Part shown: positions 20,560 through 28,536 of the stretch, one piece after another
Numbering within the stretch: the stretch's first letter is position 1
Layout: each line of letters begins with the position of its first letter
NCBI RefSeq assembly: GCF_001690705.1
Contig: NZ_LZGK01000011.1
Location: 524,435 to 588,434 of the forward strand
Direction: 5' to 3'
Source: Gilliamella sp. wkB178
GTDB lineage: Bacteria > Pseudomonadota > Gammaproteobacteria > Enterobacterales > Orbaceae
DNA: 64,000 bases
Notes under the pieces: model-generated
Databases searched by the model: none
What the model saw: only the letters and a program-made list of their open reading frames with translations
What the model was told of the DNA's origin: nothing
Position numbers and translations under genes: made by a program

Positions 20560-21309
20560 TTATCTTAGCTTCTTATCAATTGAAGTTAAAATCCCACGTA
20601 AAATATTCAATTCTTGTTGCTCAATATGTGCGCGCGTAAATAACCGCCGCAAACGCCCCATAATTTGCCCCGGGTGATTAGCATTAATGAAACCGGTATC
20701 TAATAAAGTCTGTTGTAAATGCTGATAAAAACGCTCAATATCAGCATTACTTGGAAAATCAATATCGGCTACTTCAATCGGTTGGCTGGTAAGATCTTGA
20801 GTATTTAACATCGACATGCGAATTTCATAACAAAGCACTTGCACCGACATAGCCAAATTTAAAGAACTATAATCAGGATTAGCTGGAATACTAACATGGT
20901 AATCACATTTTTGTAGTTCATCATTAGTTAAACCAACGCGTTCACGACCAAATACCAAAGCTACTTTGCTATTAACCGTTTGTTGTATGATTTTGTCAGC
21001 ACACTCTTTAGGCGTTAAATTAGGCCATTGTAAACTACGAGAACGAGCACTGGTTCCTATCACAAGATTACAATCAGCAATCGCTTGGTTTAGTGATGAA
21101 AAGATCTGCGCATTTTTAATAATATCACTGGCTCCGGCCGCTAACGAAATTGATTGAGAGTCAGGCTTAATAATTGGATTAACCAAGCAAAGATTAGTTA
21201 ATCCCATAGTTTTCATAGCTCTGGCGGCAGAACCCATATTGCCTGTATGAGATGTTTCAACTAAAACTATTTTAATATTATCTAAATAATGCACATTATC
21301 CTCATTCAT
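20560..21309 (-). CDS. trmJ: tRNA (cytidine/uridine-32-2'-O)-methyltransferase TrmJ
   Basis: This SPOUT-class methyltransferase modifies ribose 32 of the tRNA anticodon loop. The 249 residues match E. coli TrmJ (246). The knotted-fold motifs are [19 protein letters not shown] near residue 16, [18 protein letters not shown] near 123 and the SAM-binding [18 protein letters not shown] near 142. The C-terminal helical extension ([23 protein letters not shown]) distinguishes TrmJ from TrmL/TrmH. In E. coli trmJ precedes iscR; no isc genes are adjacent here. Confidence 0.95.
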   Translation of the reverse strand: MNEDNVHYLDNIKIVLVETSHTGNMGSAARAMKTMGLTNLCLVNPIIKPDSQSISLAAGASDIIKNAQIFSSLNQAIADCNLVIGTSARSRSLQWPNLTPKECADKIIQQTVNSKVALVFGRERVGLTNDELQKCDYHVSIPANPDYSSLNLAMSVQVLCYEIRMSMLNTQDLTSQPIEVADIDFPSNADIERFYQHLQQTLLDTGFINANHPGQIMGRLRRLFTRAHIEQQELNILRGILTSIDKKLR

Positions 21310-21626
21310 AACGCTTAAAACTGCTAATTATAGTTAGTATATACTAAAACAAATTCAAGGTGCATTTAGATTAATTACTGCTGGCAAGCACAGTAACATT
21401 TAGACAATATTATTTATACTACTCGTAATTTATTGCTACTACTGTTTTAAAGCAGATAAATTAAATTTATCACAAATTAAGCAAACAATTTATTTTCTAT
21501 TTAATTATATAATAATCAAATTGTTATAATTTTTTTATTGACGAAATACAAATAATTTGCCAATGTAGTCATTAGCAACATTAATCATGTTAGCAATATT
21601 GGTTAACAACTATAAGGAGGTCTACT
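21310..21626. other. Gene-free divergent spacer between trmJ and raiA
   Basis: This stretch of about 317 bases is very AT-rich and has no plausible gene. A TATACTAAAACAAATTCA stretch at 21338 resembles the left part of R40, but the conserved right half is missing, so it is not called as a copy. AAGGAGG ends just before the raiA start. Confidence 0.4.
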
Positions 21627-21956
21627 ATGACTTTAAGTATTACCAGTAAACAAATGGATATAACTCCAGCAATTCGCAGTTATCTAGAAGATAAATTTAC
21701 TAAATTAGATAAATGGAGAGCACAGTTAATAAATCCTCACTTTATTTTATCCAAAGAACCCGATGGATTTATTATTGATGCAACGATTGCTACAAAAGGA
21801 TCACCATTAGTTGCTTCTGCTAAGCATATAGATATGTACGCTGCAATTAATGATCTTATTGGTAAACTTGAAAAACAGCTTAATAAACTTCAACATAAAG
21901 GTGAATCCCGCCGTGCTTTTGACAGCATAAAAGGGACTGTACCTGAAGAAGAATAG
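21627..21956 (+). CDS. raiA: Ribosome-associated inhibitor RaiA (YfiA)
   Basis: RaiA binds the A/P sites of stationary-phase ribosomes and inhibits translation. The 109 residues closely follow the E. coli protein: [20 protein letters not shown], then [15 protein letters not shown], then [12 protein letters not shown]. The short acidic C-terminal tail (PEEE) is typical of RaiA rather than short HPF. A strong AAGGAGG ribosome-binding site precedes the ATG. It lies directly upstream of pheA, the enteric order, but no pheL leader peptide was recognised between them. Confidence 0.94.
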   Translation: MTLSITSKQMDITPAIRSYLEDKFTKLDKWRAQLINPHFILSKEPDGFIIDATIATKGSPLVASAKHIDMYAAINDLIGKLEKQLNKLQHKGESRRAFDSIKGTVPEEE

Positions 21957-21985
21957 TTGAGACCATCCCAATAAATTTAATTTAA

Positions 21986-22017
21986 AAAGGCACTTTAAGA
22001 GTGCCTTTATTTTTTTG
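21986..22017 (+). terminator. Intrinsic terminator between raiA and pheA
   Basis: An 8-bp stem AAAGGCAC/GTGCCTTT is followed by ATTTTTTTG. It lies 30 bases after raiA. It occupies the position of the pheA attenuator in enterics, but no Phe-rich leader peptide was found. A TATAAT (22023-22028) immediately downstream suggests that pheA has its own promoter. Confidence 0.75.
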
Positions 22018-22060
22018 CTTGCTATAATATTGTATCGCTTGTTAATAATATAAATCAAAA

Positions 22061-23212
22061 ATGACTGCTAATCCTTTATTACCATTACGAGACCAAATTA
22101 CCGAACTTGATAAATCCTTGTTAGCTATTTTAGCTAAACGCCGTGAACTTGCTACTGAGGTAATTCATACCAAAATTGCTGCTAACATTCCTGTTCGTGA
22201 TACTGAACGTGAACGCTCACTAATAAAAACCTTAATTAATCAAGGTAAAGAATATCATCTTGATGAAATATTTATTAAACGCTTATATCAGATCATTATT
22301 GAAGATTCTGTGCTATTGCAACAAAAAATTCTGCAAGAAAAACTGAATCATGGAGCTATTGTTACTGCAAAAGTGGCTTTTCTTGGCCCAAAAGGGTCTT
22401 ATTCGCACTCAGCCGCTCGTCGTTATGCTAGTACACACTTAGAAAAAATGATTGAATCCGGTTGTACCACATTTAAAGATATTTTCGAACAAGTTGAAAA
22501 AGGATTTGTCGACTATGGTATTTTACCGATTGAAAATTCGAGTTCTGGTTCTATAAACGAAGTCTACGATTTATTGCAAAAAACAAATTTACACATAATT
22601 GGTGAACTTTCACTACCTATTGATCACTGCATATTGGCAATACCAAATGCTCAGCTTGAACAAATTGATACTGTTTATAGTCACCCCCAACCTTTTCAAC
22701 AATGTAGTCATTTTTTAGAAAATTTCCCTCATTGGAAGATTATTTATTGCGATAGCACTTCGTCAGCAATGGAAACAGTGGCTAAATTGAATAGCCCCAA
22801 AGTTGCAGCTATGGGTAATAAAGACGGTGGTGAACTATATGGTTTACAAGTACTTGAACATAATTTTGCTAATCAAAAAGAAAATATTACGCGCTTTATT
22901 GTGCTCGCCCGTAAACCTGTTGATGTTTCCGAGCAAATCCCGGCAAAAACCACTATTTTAATGAAAACCGGGCAGCAAGCAGGTGCGTTGGTGGATGCTT
23001 TATTAGTTCTGCGCGAACATAATATTGTCATGACTAAACTTGAGTCTCGCCCGATTCATGGTAACCCGTGGGAAGAGATGTTTTATATTGATTTACAAGG
23101 CAATATAAATTCTTATGAAATGCAAACTGCGTTAAAAGAATTATCAGCAATTACTTTGTTTTCAAAAGTGTTAGGTTGTTACCCAAGTGATTCAGTTGCG
23201 GCGGTAATATAA
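22061..23212 (+). CDS. pheA: Bifunctional chorismate mutase/prephenate dehydratase (P-protein)
   Basis: PheA converts chorismate to prephenate and then phenylpyruvate in phenylalanine synthesis. The 383 residues match E. coli (386). Chorismate mutase covers about 1-95 ([25 protein letters not shown]). Prephenate dehydratase covers about 105-285, with the substrate loop [19 protein letters not shown]. The C-terminal ACT domain contains GALVDALL and the phenylalanine-sensing ESRP motif, so it should be feedback-inhibited. The ATG has only a weak ribosome-binding site. mutY begins five bases downstream. Confidence 0.97.
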   Translation: MTANPLLPLRDQITELDKSLLAILAKRRELATEVIHTKIAANIPVRDTERERSLIKTLINQGKEYHLDEIFIKRLYQIIIEDSVLLQQKILQEKLNHGAIVTAKVAFLGPKGSYSHSAARRYASTHLEKMIESGCTTFKDIFEQVEKGFVDYGILPIENSSSGSINEVYDLLQKTNLHIIGELSLPIDHCILAIPNAQLEQIDTVYSHPQPFQQCSHFLENFPHWKIIYCDSTSSAMETVAKLNSPKVAAMGNKDGGELYGLQVLEHNFANQKENITRFIVLARKPVDVSEQIPAKTTILMKTGQQAGALVDALLVLREHNIVMTKLESRPIHGNPWEEMFYIDLQGNINSYEMQTALKELSAITLFSKVLGCYPSDSVAAVI

Positions 23213-23217
23213 TTATT

Positions 23218-24261
23218 GTGACAACACAACATTTTTCGCAAGCGGTACTGCAATGGTATGAGCAATATGGTAGAAAAACATTACCGTGGCAGATTGAAAA
23301 AAGTTCTTATCATGTTTGGTTATCGGAAGTCATGCTGCAGCAAACCCAAGTTGCTACAGTGATCCCCTACTTCAAACGTTTTATTGAACATTTCCCAACT
23401 ATTGTTGATTTAGCTAAAGCGCCAATTGATAGTGTGCTGCACCTGTGGACCGGGCTGGGTTATTATGCGCGGGCACGTAATCTACATAAAGCCGCACAAA
23501 TAATTAGTGAGCAATTTCATGGTCAGTTCCCCAACCAATTTGCTGATGTGCTGGCACTACCTGGTGTAGGCCGCTCAACCGCAGGGGCGATCTTATCGCT
23601 GGCACAAAATCAACATTATTCAATTTTAGATGGTAATGTAAAACGGGTGTTAACTCGTTATTTTTCTATTGAAGGCTGGCCGGGTAATAAAACGATTGAA
23701 AACAAACTATGGCAATTAAGCGAACAGGTGACACCACAGCAACAAGTTGCAAAATTTAATCAAGCAATGATGGATATTGGGGCGATGGTTTGTACTCGTA
23801 GCAAACCAAAATGTACGATCTGCCCTTTACATATTGACTGTATCGCATATCGAACAGCAAGTTGGCAACAATTCCCAACTAAAAAGCCCAAAAGTACTAT
23901 GCCGGAAAAAACGGCTTACTTTTTACTGCTTGAACAAAATCAATGTGTTTGGCTTGAAAAAAGACCTGCGGTGGGCATTTGGGGAGGATTATATTGCTTA
24001 CCCGAGTTCGCTAGTGAACAAGCATTATTTGAATGGTTAAATCAACATGGAATCAAAACAACTACTCCCAAGCAGTTAATCTCATTTCGCCATACTTTTA
24101 GTCATTTTCATTTGGATATTATCCCTATCCATTGTGAAATATTAAATTATAATAAATGTTTAGATGAATCCGTTGGTTGTTGGTATAACCTAACAACCCA
24201 AGATGCCAAAATTGGACTAGCAACACCTATTCATAAATTATTACAGCAAATAACTAAGTGA
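23218..24261 (+). CDS. mutY: Adenine DNA glycosylase MutY
   Basis: MutY removes adenine mispaired with 8-oxoguanine. The 347 residues match E. coli (350). It starts with GTG, five bases after pheA. The catalytic Glu is in [13 protein letters not shown] near residue 37, and the helix-hairpin-helix [16 protein letters not shown] leads to the catalytic Asp in [13 protein letters not shown]. The iron-sulfur ligands follow the C-x6-C-x2-C-x5-C spacing in [18 protein letters not shown] Nudix-like C-terminal domain recognises 8-oxoG. The pheA-mutY neighbourhood is not enteric; there mutY precedes yggX. Confidence 0.97.
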   Translation: MTTQHFSQAVLQWYEQYGRKTLPWQIEKSSYHVWLSEVMLQQTQVATVIPYFKRFIEHFPTIVDLAKAPIDSVLHLWTGLGYYARARNLHKAAQIISEQFHGQFPNQFADVLALPGVGRSTAGAILSLAQNQHYSILDGNVKRVLTRYFSIEGWPGNKTIENKLWQLSEQVTPQQQVAKFNQAMMDIGAMVCTRSKPKCTICPLHIDCIAYRTASWQQFPTKKPKSTMPEKTAYFLLLEQNQCVWLEKRPAVGIWGGLYCLPEFASEQALFEWLNQHGIKTTTPKQLISFRHTFSHFHLDIIPIHCEILNYNKCLDESVGCWYNLTTQDAKIGLATPIHKLLQQITK

Positions 24262-24334
24262 TCTCATCATCCTGCAAATTTTGCCTTTTTAGGATATAAT
24301 CTACCATCATTTTTACTCCCATTTACTTCTATTT

Positions 24335-25528
24335 ATGCACAGCAAACAATCTCAAGGTTTATCGGCTTGGTTAGTGTTTTTAATGGCATTTGCTATTGGT
24401 GTAACTATTGCTAGCAATTACTATGCGCAACCACTATTACATTCCATTACTGCCGATTTACATATTGCTATTGAACATGCCGGCTCCATTATTATGGCCG
24501 CTCAATTTAGTTATGCTGTCGGGTTACTGTTTATTACTCCACTTGGGGATAAAGTTGAGCGTAAACAATTAATCCTTATTTTGATGATTTTAACCACTTG
24601 TGGACTTATAGTTAGTGCCTTATCACAAAATTTATGGATGTTAATTATTGGTACTGCAATAACAGGATTATTTTCCGCCGTTGCCCAAGTGCTAATTCCT
24701 TTTGCAGCTACACTAGCAAAACCAGAACACCGTGGCAAAATTGTGGGTACATTGATGAGTGGTATGTTATTGGGAATATTGCTAGGGCGATCATTTGCTG
24801 GTGCAATTTCATCAATTGCTGATTGGCACGATGTTTATTGGATCGCAACTGTCATCATGATCATCGTAACTCTCCTTCTTGGACTTTCTTTACCAAGTTA
24901 TCGCAATAAAACCAATATTAACTATTGGCAATTAATGTTTTCAATTGGCTCCCTCTACCGACAGGAACGCACATTAAGAATTCGCTCGGTACTTGCAGTA
25001 ATTTCGTTTGCCATATTTTCACTCTTATGGACACCTTTAGCCTTTTTATTAAGTGATCCTCCTTATCATTATTCTGATTTTATTATTGGCTTATTTGGTT
25101 TTGCCGGAGCAGCTGGGGCCTTGGGATCACCAATTGTTGGCAAATTATCCGACAAAGGCAAAGGCTTTATAGCTACCTCAATTGGCTTGGCTTTGCTGTT
25201 ACTTTCATGGTTACCACTATCGTTAGCTCATTACTCAATAATTGCTTTAATCTTAGGTGTAATACTGCTAGATTTTGCCGTACAAGTCACCCATGTTTCT
25301 AATATGAATGCAATTTATCAAATCAGGCCAGAAGCGCGTAGCCGCATGAATACCGGGTACATGGTTAGTTATTTTATTGGCGGAATGTTAGGCTCAGTGA
25401 CATCTACTTACTTATACAGCCATTATGGATGGTTTGCCATTATTGTTACCGGAATTATACTTGCTTTAATCGGCCTTATCACTTGGATATTTTATACTAA
25501 AACGTATACTTCTCAGGAAACATCTTGA
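24335..25528 (+). CDS. MFS transporter
   Basis: This 397-residue major-facilitator protein has twelve predicted membrane helices. The family A-motif is seen in the loop after helix 2 (PLGDKVERKQLILILM), and the N-terminal YYAQPLLHSITADL is typical of the YnfM/AraJ-like branch of drug and sugar efflux carriers. The substrate cannot be assigned. The last codons (TKTYTSQETS) are encoded by an R40 repeat copy, so insertion of R40 seems to have replaced the original C-terminus. It is not clearly in an operon. Confidence 0.85.
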   Translation: MHSKQSQGLSAWLVFLMAFAIGVTIASNYYAQPLLHSITADLHIAIEHAGSIIMAAQFSYAVGLLFITPLGDKVERKQLILILMILTTCGLIVSALSQNLWMLIIGTAITGLFSAVAQVLIPFAATLAKPEHRGKIVGTLMSGMLLGILLGRSFAGAISSIADWHDVYWIATVIMIIVTLLLGLSLPSYRNKTNINYWQLMFSIGSLYRQERTLRIRSVLAVISFAIFSLLWTPLAFLLSDPPYHYSDFIIGLFGFAGAAGALGSPIVGKLSDKGKGFIATSIGLALLLLSWLPLSLAHYSIIALILGVILLDFAVQVTHVSNMNAIYQIRPEARSRMNTGYMVSYFIGGMLGSVTSTYLYSHYGWFAIIVTGIILALIGLITWIFYTKTYTSQETS

Positions 25529-25530
25529 CA
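25490..25530 (+). repeat. Solitary R40 repeat at the 3' end of the MFS gene
   Basis: This full copy of the repeat reads TTTTATACTAAAACGTATAC, then TTCTCAGGAAACATCTTGACA. It encodes the last residues and stop codon of the MFS transporter. It is in the same orientation as all other copies and has no adhesin unit beside it. Confidence 0.85.
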
Positions 25531-25585
25531 AAATAAATCTAACTTCTTTAAATAAGTAGCCTAACATAATGAATAAAAATTAAAT

Positions 25586-25628
25586 AGCTGTTAAATATGC
25601 ATTGCATATTTAATTAGCTGTTTTTTTA
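25586..25628 (+). terminator. Terminator after the MFS gene, overlapping the ubiI 3' end
   Basis: The hairpin TTAAATATGC/GCATATTTAA, extended by outer AGCT/AGCT, is followed by a run of seven T. It overlaps the last codons (KYAMHI) of the convergent ubiI-like gene. Confidence 0.65.
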
Positions 25629-26775
25629 ATGGTGAACAGTGATCAATGGCATTCATTCCAAATGTACGGAGCATTTTTTTCAATAAAAGATCGCCATTAA
25701 ACATATCTTGGATTGTCCGCATTGTGGCTAACATAACTAAAGTATCTTTACGCCGAGCAAACTGATACGCTTGCAAATTTATTGGCAGGCCAATGTCTTT
25801 GTTACAATTAATTAAGTTTTTAATCGTTGCCACTAAAAGTGCTGAATCTTGAAAACCTAAATTAACCCCTTGCCCAGCTAGCGGATGAATAGTGTGAGCA
25901 GCATCCCCAATCAGAACTAACCGATGTTTTATAAACCGTTTTGCAAACCGCGCTTTAAGAGGAAACACCATGCGCGGATTAATTAACTGACAATGCCCCA
26001 CTTTGTCACCGGTTAAAGCCATTAGCTCATTAGTAAATTCGGATTCCGGCAGAGCAGCTAAATTAGTTGCAATTGCAGGTTTAGTTGACCAAACTAGGCA
26101 GCTTTTATTAGCTTGCCAAAGCGGTAGAAAGGCTACAATCCCATTTGGGTAAAAAATCTGCTTAGCACATGATTGGTGCGGATACTCTGTGGTCACTGTT
26201 GTTATCAAGGCATGATGAATATAATCTCGAGCGATAACTGAGATATTTTGTTGTTGGCGTATCCATGAGTGCGCACCATCAGCTCCAATAACGAGCTTAA
26301 CTTGTAAGATTGTATTATCAGCTAATGTTAAATAAGCATAATCATCATTAAATACACTATTAACAGCTTCACTGTTAAAAAAACTAATATTCGAACAAGT
26401 TAATGCGTATTGATAAAGATAATGTGAAATGACATGATTTTCGATGATATAACCTAAATTTTGATAACCAAAATCTTGAGCCTGAGCTGATAGCTGAGCT
26501 TGCCCGCCTTTTTCCCAAACTGCTATTTCAGAAAAATCTTGGACGCGTTGACTGGCACACAAATCATCCCAAATACCAATTTGAGCAAAATAATGTTGGC
26601 TTGAACCATTAATTGCTGAGGCACGTACCCCTATTTTATCAGAATCTAAATCTGCATATTGCTGAACTTTAGTATCAATAAGCACAACATTAAGATCACA
26701 TTGACTAAGCGCACAAGCTGTAGCTAAGCCAACTAACCCTCCCCCTACAATGGCTACATCGAAACTAATACTCAT
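25591..26775 (-). CDS. ubiI: Ubiquinone-biosynthesis FAD hydroxylase, UbiI-like
   Basis: This flavin monooxygenase of the UbiH/UbiF/UbiI family hydroxylates the ubiquinone ring. The N-terminal Rossmann motif is VAIVGGGLVGLATA and the second FAD motif is LVLIGDAAHTIHPLAGQGVNLG near residue 285. IGADGAHSWIRQQ and PLWQANKSCLVWST also fit. Stretches such as NLGYIIENHVISHYL and DYIHHALITTV are closest to E. coli UbiI (VisC), the C5 hydroxylase. Paralogues are similar, so the position of hydroxylation is inferred. It follows tatA on the same strand with a 10-base gap. Confidence 0.85.
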   Translation of the reverse strand: MSISFDVAIVGGGLVGLATACALSQCDLNVVLIDTKVQQYADLDSDKIGVRASAINGSSQHYFAQIGIWDDLCASQRVQDFSEIAVWEKGGQAQLSAQAQDFGYQNLGYIIENHVISHYLYQYALTCSNISFFNSEAVNSVFNDDYAYLTLADNTILQVKLVIGADGAHSWIRQQQNISVIARDYIHHALITTVTTEYPHQSCAKQIFYPNGIVAFLPLWQANKSCLVWSTKPAIATNLAALPESEFTNELMALTGDKVGHCQLINPRMVFPLKARFAKRFIKHRLVLIGDAAHTIHPLAGQGVNLGFQDSALLVATIKNLINCNKDIGLPINLQAYQFARRKDTLVMLATMRTIQDMFNGDLLLKKMLRTFGMNAIDHCSPLKKQLIKYAMHI

Positions 26776-26785
26776 AATAATATGC

Positions 26786-26962
26786 TTACTTTTTATCTAA
26801 ACTATTATCATTTTTAGAGTCATTCTCATCATCATTCATTGCTTTTTTAAAGCCTTTTAATGCAGTGCCAAGATCTGAGCCTAAATTACGTAACTTTTTA
26901 GTTCCAAATAATAAGACAACTACGGCAAGGAAAACTAAAAGGTGTGGAATACTGAATGACAT
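26786..26962 (-). CDS. tatA: Twin-arginine translocation protein TatA/TatE
   Basis: This is the pore-forming small subunit of the Tat pathway for folded proteins. The ATG with AGAGGA seven bases upstream gives 58 residues; a TTG two codons earlier is rejected. A single N-terminal helix ([17 protein letters not shown]) with the FGTKKL hinge is followed by the amphipathic helix [15 protein letters not shown] and an acidic tail. No tatB, tatC or tatD follows, so it may be a stand-alone TatE-like copy. It precedes the ubiI-like gene, whereas in E. coli tatABC follows the ubi gene ubiB. Confidence 0.9.
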   Translation of the reverse strand: MSFSIPHLLVFLAVVVLLFGTKKLRNLGSDLGTALKGFKKAMNDDENDSKNDNSLDKK

Positions 26963-27604
26963 AGGCAAGTCCTCTTAAAATAGACATGATGATTGTATTG
27001 CTTATTGGATTTAAAAACAGTTTGCTATGGTTTTTATTATACTATGTTTATAAATGGATTTCATGATGAGTTCAAGAATAAAAAAAAGACCTGTATAAAA
27101 ATATACAGGCCAACATGAAATATAAGGAATATAAGGAAAGAAAACAATGAAAAATCCTTACCCTGCTTATTATCCATTTTTTTTCGCTAAAGTCAACGTT
27201 TTTATTTGTTTTTTGTGATATTATACATATGATAAAAAAACCAAATAAATCAAGCGCAAATAAAATAAAACAGGAATACAACCTAAGTAAATATATAGCG
27301 CCACATTTGACATATATCAATTTTATTAATTTTAATTCATTTAAAGCATAACAAATAAGTTAAAAACAATAAAAAACGATAAGTTTAAGCAGAAAAAACA
27401 TAAATAATCGCATTTTTAAAAATAAAAAAAGTATATTTTAAAATAAAAAATACCACGTAAAAATAATTAAACAACACAATAAAACAATATTAAAAAAGGA
27501 AATACACATTTTAACATCGTTTTTTCATCAAATAGATGTGTGTGAAAATTTTATAATATGAATTATAATAATAATATGGATGAATAAAGAAAAAAGAGTC
27601 AGCA
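26963..27604. other. AT-rich spacer between tatA and the CI-like regulator
   Basis: This stretch of about 640 bases has no convincing protein gene. It holds a terminator-like hairpin and possible small RNA on the minus strand (27080-27215), long A/T tracts, and on the plus strand TATAAT-like sequences upstream of the regulator at 27605. An 82-codon minus-strand reading frame (27072-27320) runs through the terminator hairpin and is not supported. Confidence 0.5.
27080..27215 (-). ncRNA. Candidate small RNA with intrinsic terminator
   Basis: On the minus strand a stem CCTGTATA/TATACAGG (27090-27109) is followed by TCTTTTTTTATTC, a textbook Rho-independent terminator. No protein gene leads into it. 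Upstream is a pyrimidine-rich stretch (CTTTCCTTATATTCCTTATATTTC), and further up a TATAAT-like -10 (about 27221-27226). The arrangement is that of an Hfq- or ProQ-dependent sRNA of roughly 100-130 nt. The 5' end is a guess and no known sRNA family was recognised. Confidence 0.35.
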
Positions 27605-28294
27605 ATGAATACAATTAAAAATAAAAATGTAAAAACTTTCAAAGACAGACTACAAATTTCAATGCAAGGATTATCCGTTTCTGCCTTTGCAAAAAAGTGT
27701 GACATGTCGGAAACTGTTATCAGAGATTATTTATCTGGAAAAACCTACCCTTCACTTACCCGTTTAGAAGTTATTGCCGAAAAATGTAATGTTTCTTTCA
27801 ACTGGCTTGCTACGGGGTATAAATTGGAAGTGTTAGATTCTGAAGATGATGAAGATGTCTATAATGAAAATATCTATCGCATTCCCGTTTATAAAAAACA
27901 ACAACCGTCAAAAACTGAAGCACAAACGCAACGCTATATTCGTGAAACACCACCGGTCATGAATTACCCTATTGTAGAAGGTTGGGCTTCCCATCGAGGA
28001 TTAGATATACACAAATTAATTATCTACTGGGCTAAAGGTGATTTAATGTTACCGGAAATTGAAAATAACAATGGCTTAATTATCAATACCGAAACTGCCG
28101 ATATAATCGATGGTGCCATTTACCTAATTGAGTATGAAGATTTTACCTTATTAAGAAAAATTCGCTTAACCCTTGGTAGTTGGATATTAATATGTAATAA
28201 CAATCAATATCCAACCATTGAAGTTCCTAAAGCGGATTTCAATAAATACCGGATTGTTGGTCGCGTGGTGCAAATAATTAAAGATATTTTTTAA
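27605..28294 (+). CDS. CI-like transcriptional regulator with degenerate S24 domain
   Basis: This is a two-domain regulator of 229 residues. An N-terminal helix-turn-helix covers about 12-75 (SVSAFAKKCDMSETVIRDYLSG). A charged linker follows, and a C-terminal LexA/CI-like S24 fold covers about 135-225 (GDLMLPEIENNNGLIINTETADIIDGAIYLIEY). In self-cleaving members the sequence is GDSM with the catalytic Ser; here it is GDLM, so RecA-stimulated autocleavage is not expected. The ABC exporter gene downstream has its own upstream region. Phage origin is likely but no other phage gene is adjacent. Confidence 0.75.
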   Translation: MNTIKNKNVKTFKDRLQISMQGLSVSAFAKKCDMSETVIRDYLSGKTYPSLTRLEVIAEKCNVSFNWLATGYKLEVLDSEDDEDVYNENIYRIPVYKKQQPSKTEAQTQRYIRETPPVMNYPIVEGWASHRGLDIHKLIIYWAKGDLMLPEIENNNGLIINTETADIIDGAIYLIEYEDFTLLRKIRLTLGSWILICNNNQYPTIEVPKADFNKYRIVGRVVQIIKDIF

Positions 28295-28341
28295 CCGATT
28301 AATAGCCATAAATTATCTTTCACGATATAATCACATCAATA

Positions 28342-28376
28342 AGGGGAAATTATACGCACTTTCCCCTCGTTTTTTC
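28342..28376 (+). terminator. Intrinsic terminator after the CI-like regulator
   Basis: An 8-bp stem AGGGGAAA/TTTCCCCT is followed by CGTTTTTTC. It lies 48 bases past the regulator stop. Confidence 0.75.
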
Positions 28377-28443
28377 ATTACTTCAGTAACAATAAGTATA
28401 AACTTAAGCGGCTATCATTATGGCTTTTATTTAATTTTTTAGT

Positions 28444-28463
28444 ACTAGACTGTTCTAGTTTTT
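28444..28463 (+). promoter_or_regulatory. Palindrome upstream of the ABC exporter
   Basis: ACTAGA-CTGT-TCTAGT is a 6-bp-arm palindrome followed by TTTT, located 78 bases before the exporter start. It could be an operator for the neighbouring HTH regulator or a weak terminator. Confidence 0.3.
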
Positions 28464-28536
28464 GGCTCTATCCCTTCATGTTAAATGTCATTGATATAAT
28501 TATCAGTGAACAATCTTATTAATAATTAGGTTCGTT

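Noticed and set aside
21957..22060. pheL leader peptide and attenuator before pheA
   Set aside because: There is a single terminator hairpin but no short Phe-rich reading frame and no alternative antiterminator pairing; the hairpin fits a raiA terminator.
27072..27320. 82-codon minus-strand frame between tatA and the CI-like gene
   Set aside because: It reads through a Rho-independent terminator hairpin, has no ribosome-binding site, and looks like AT-rich random translation.
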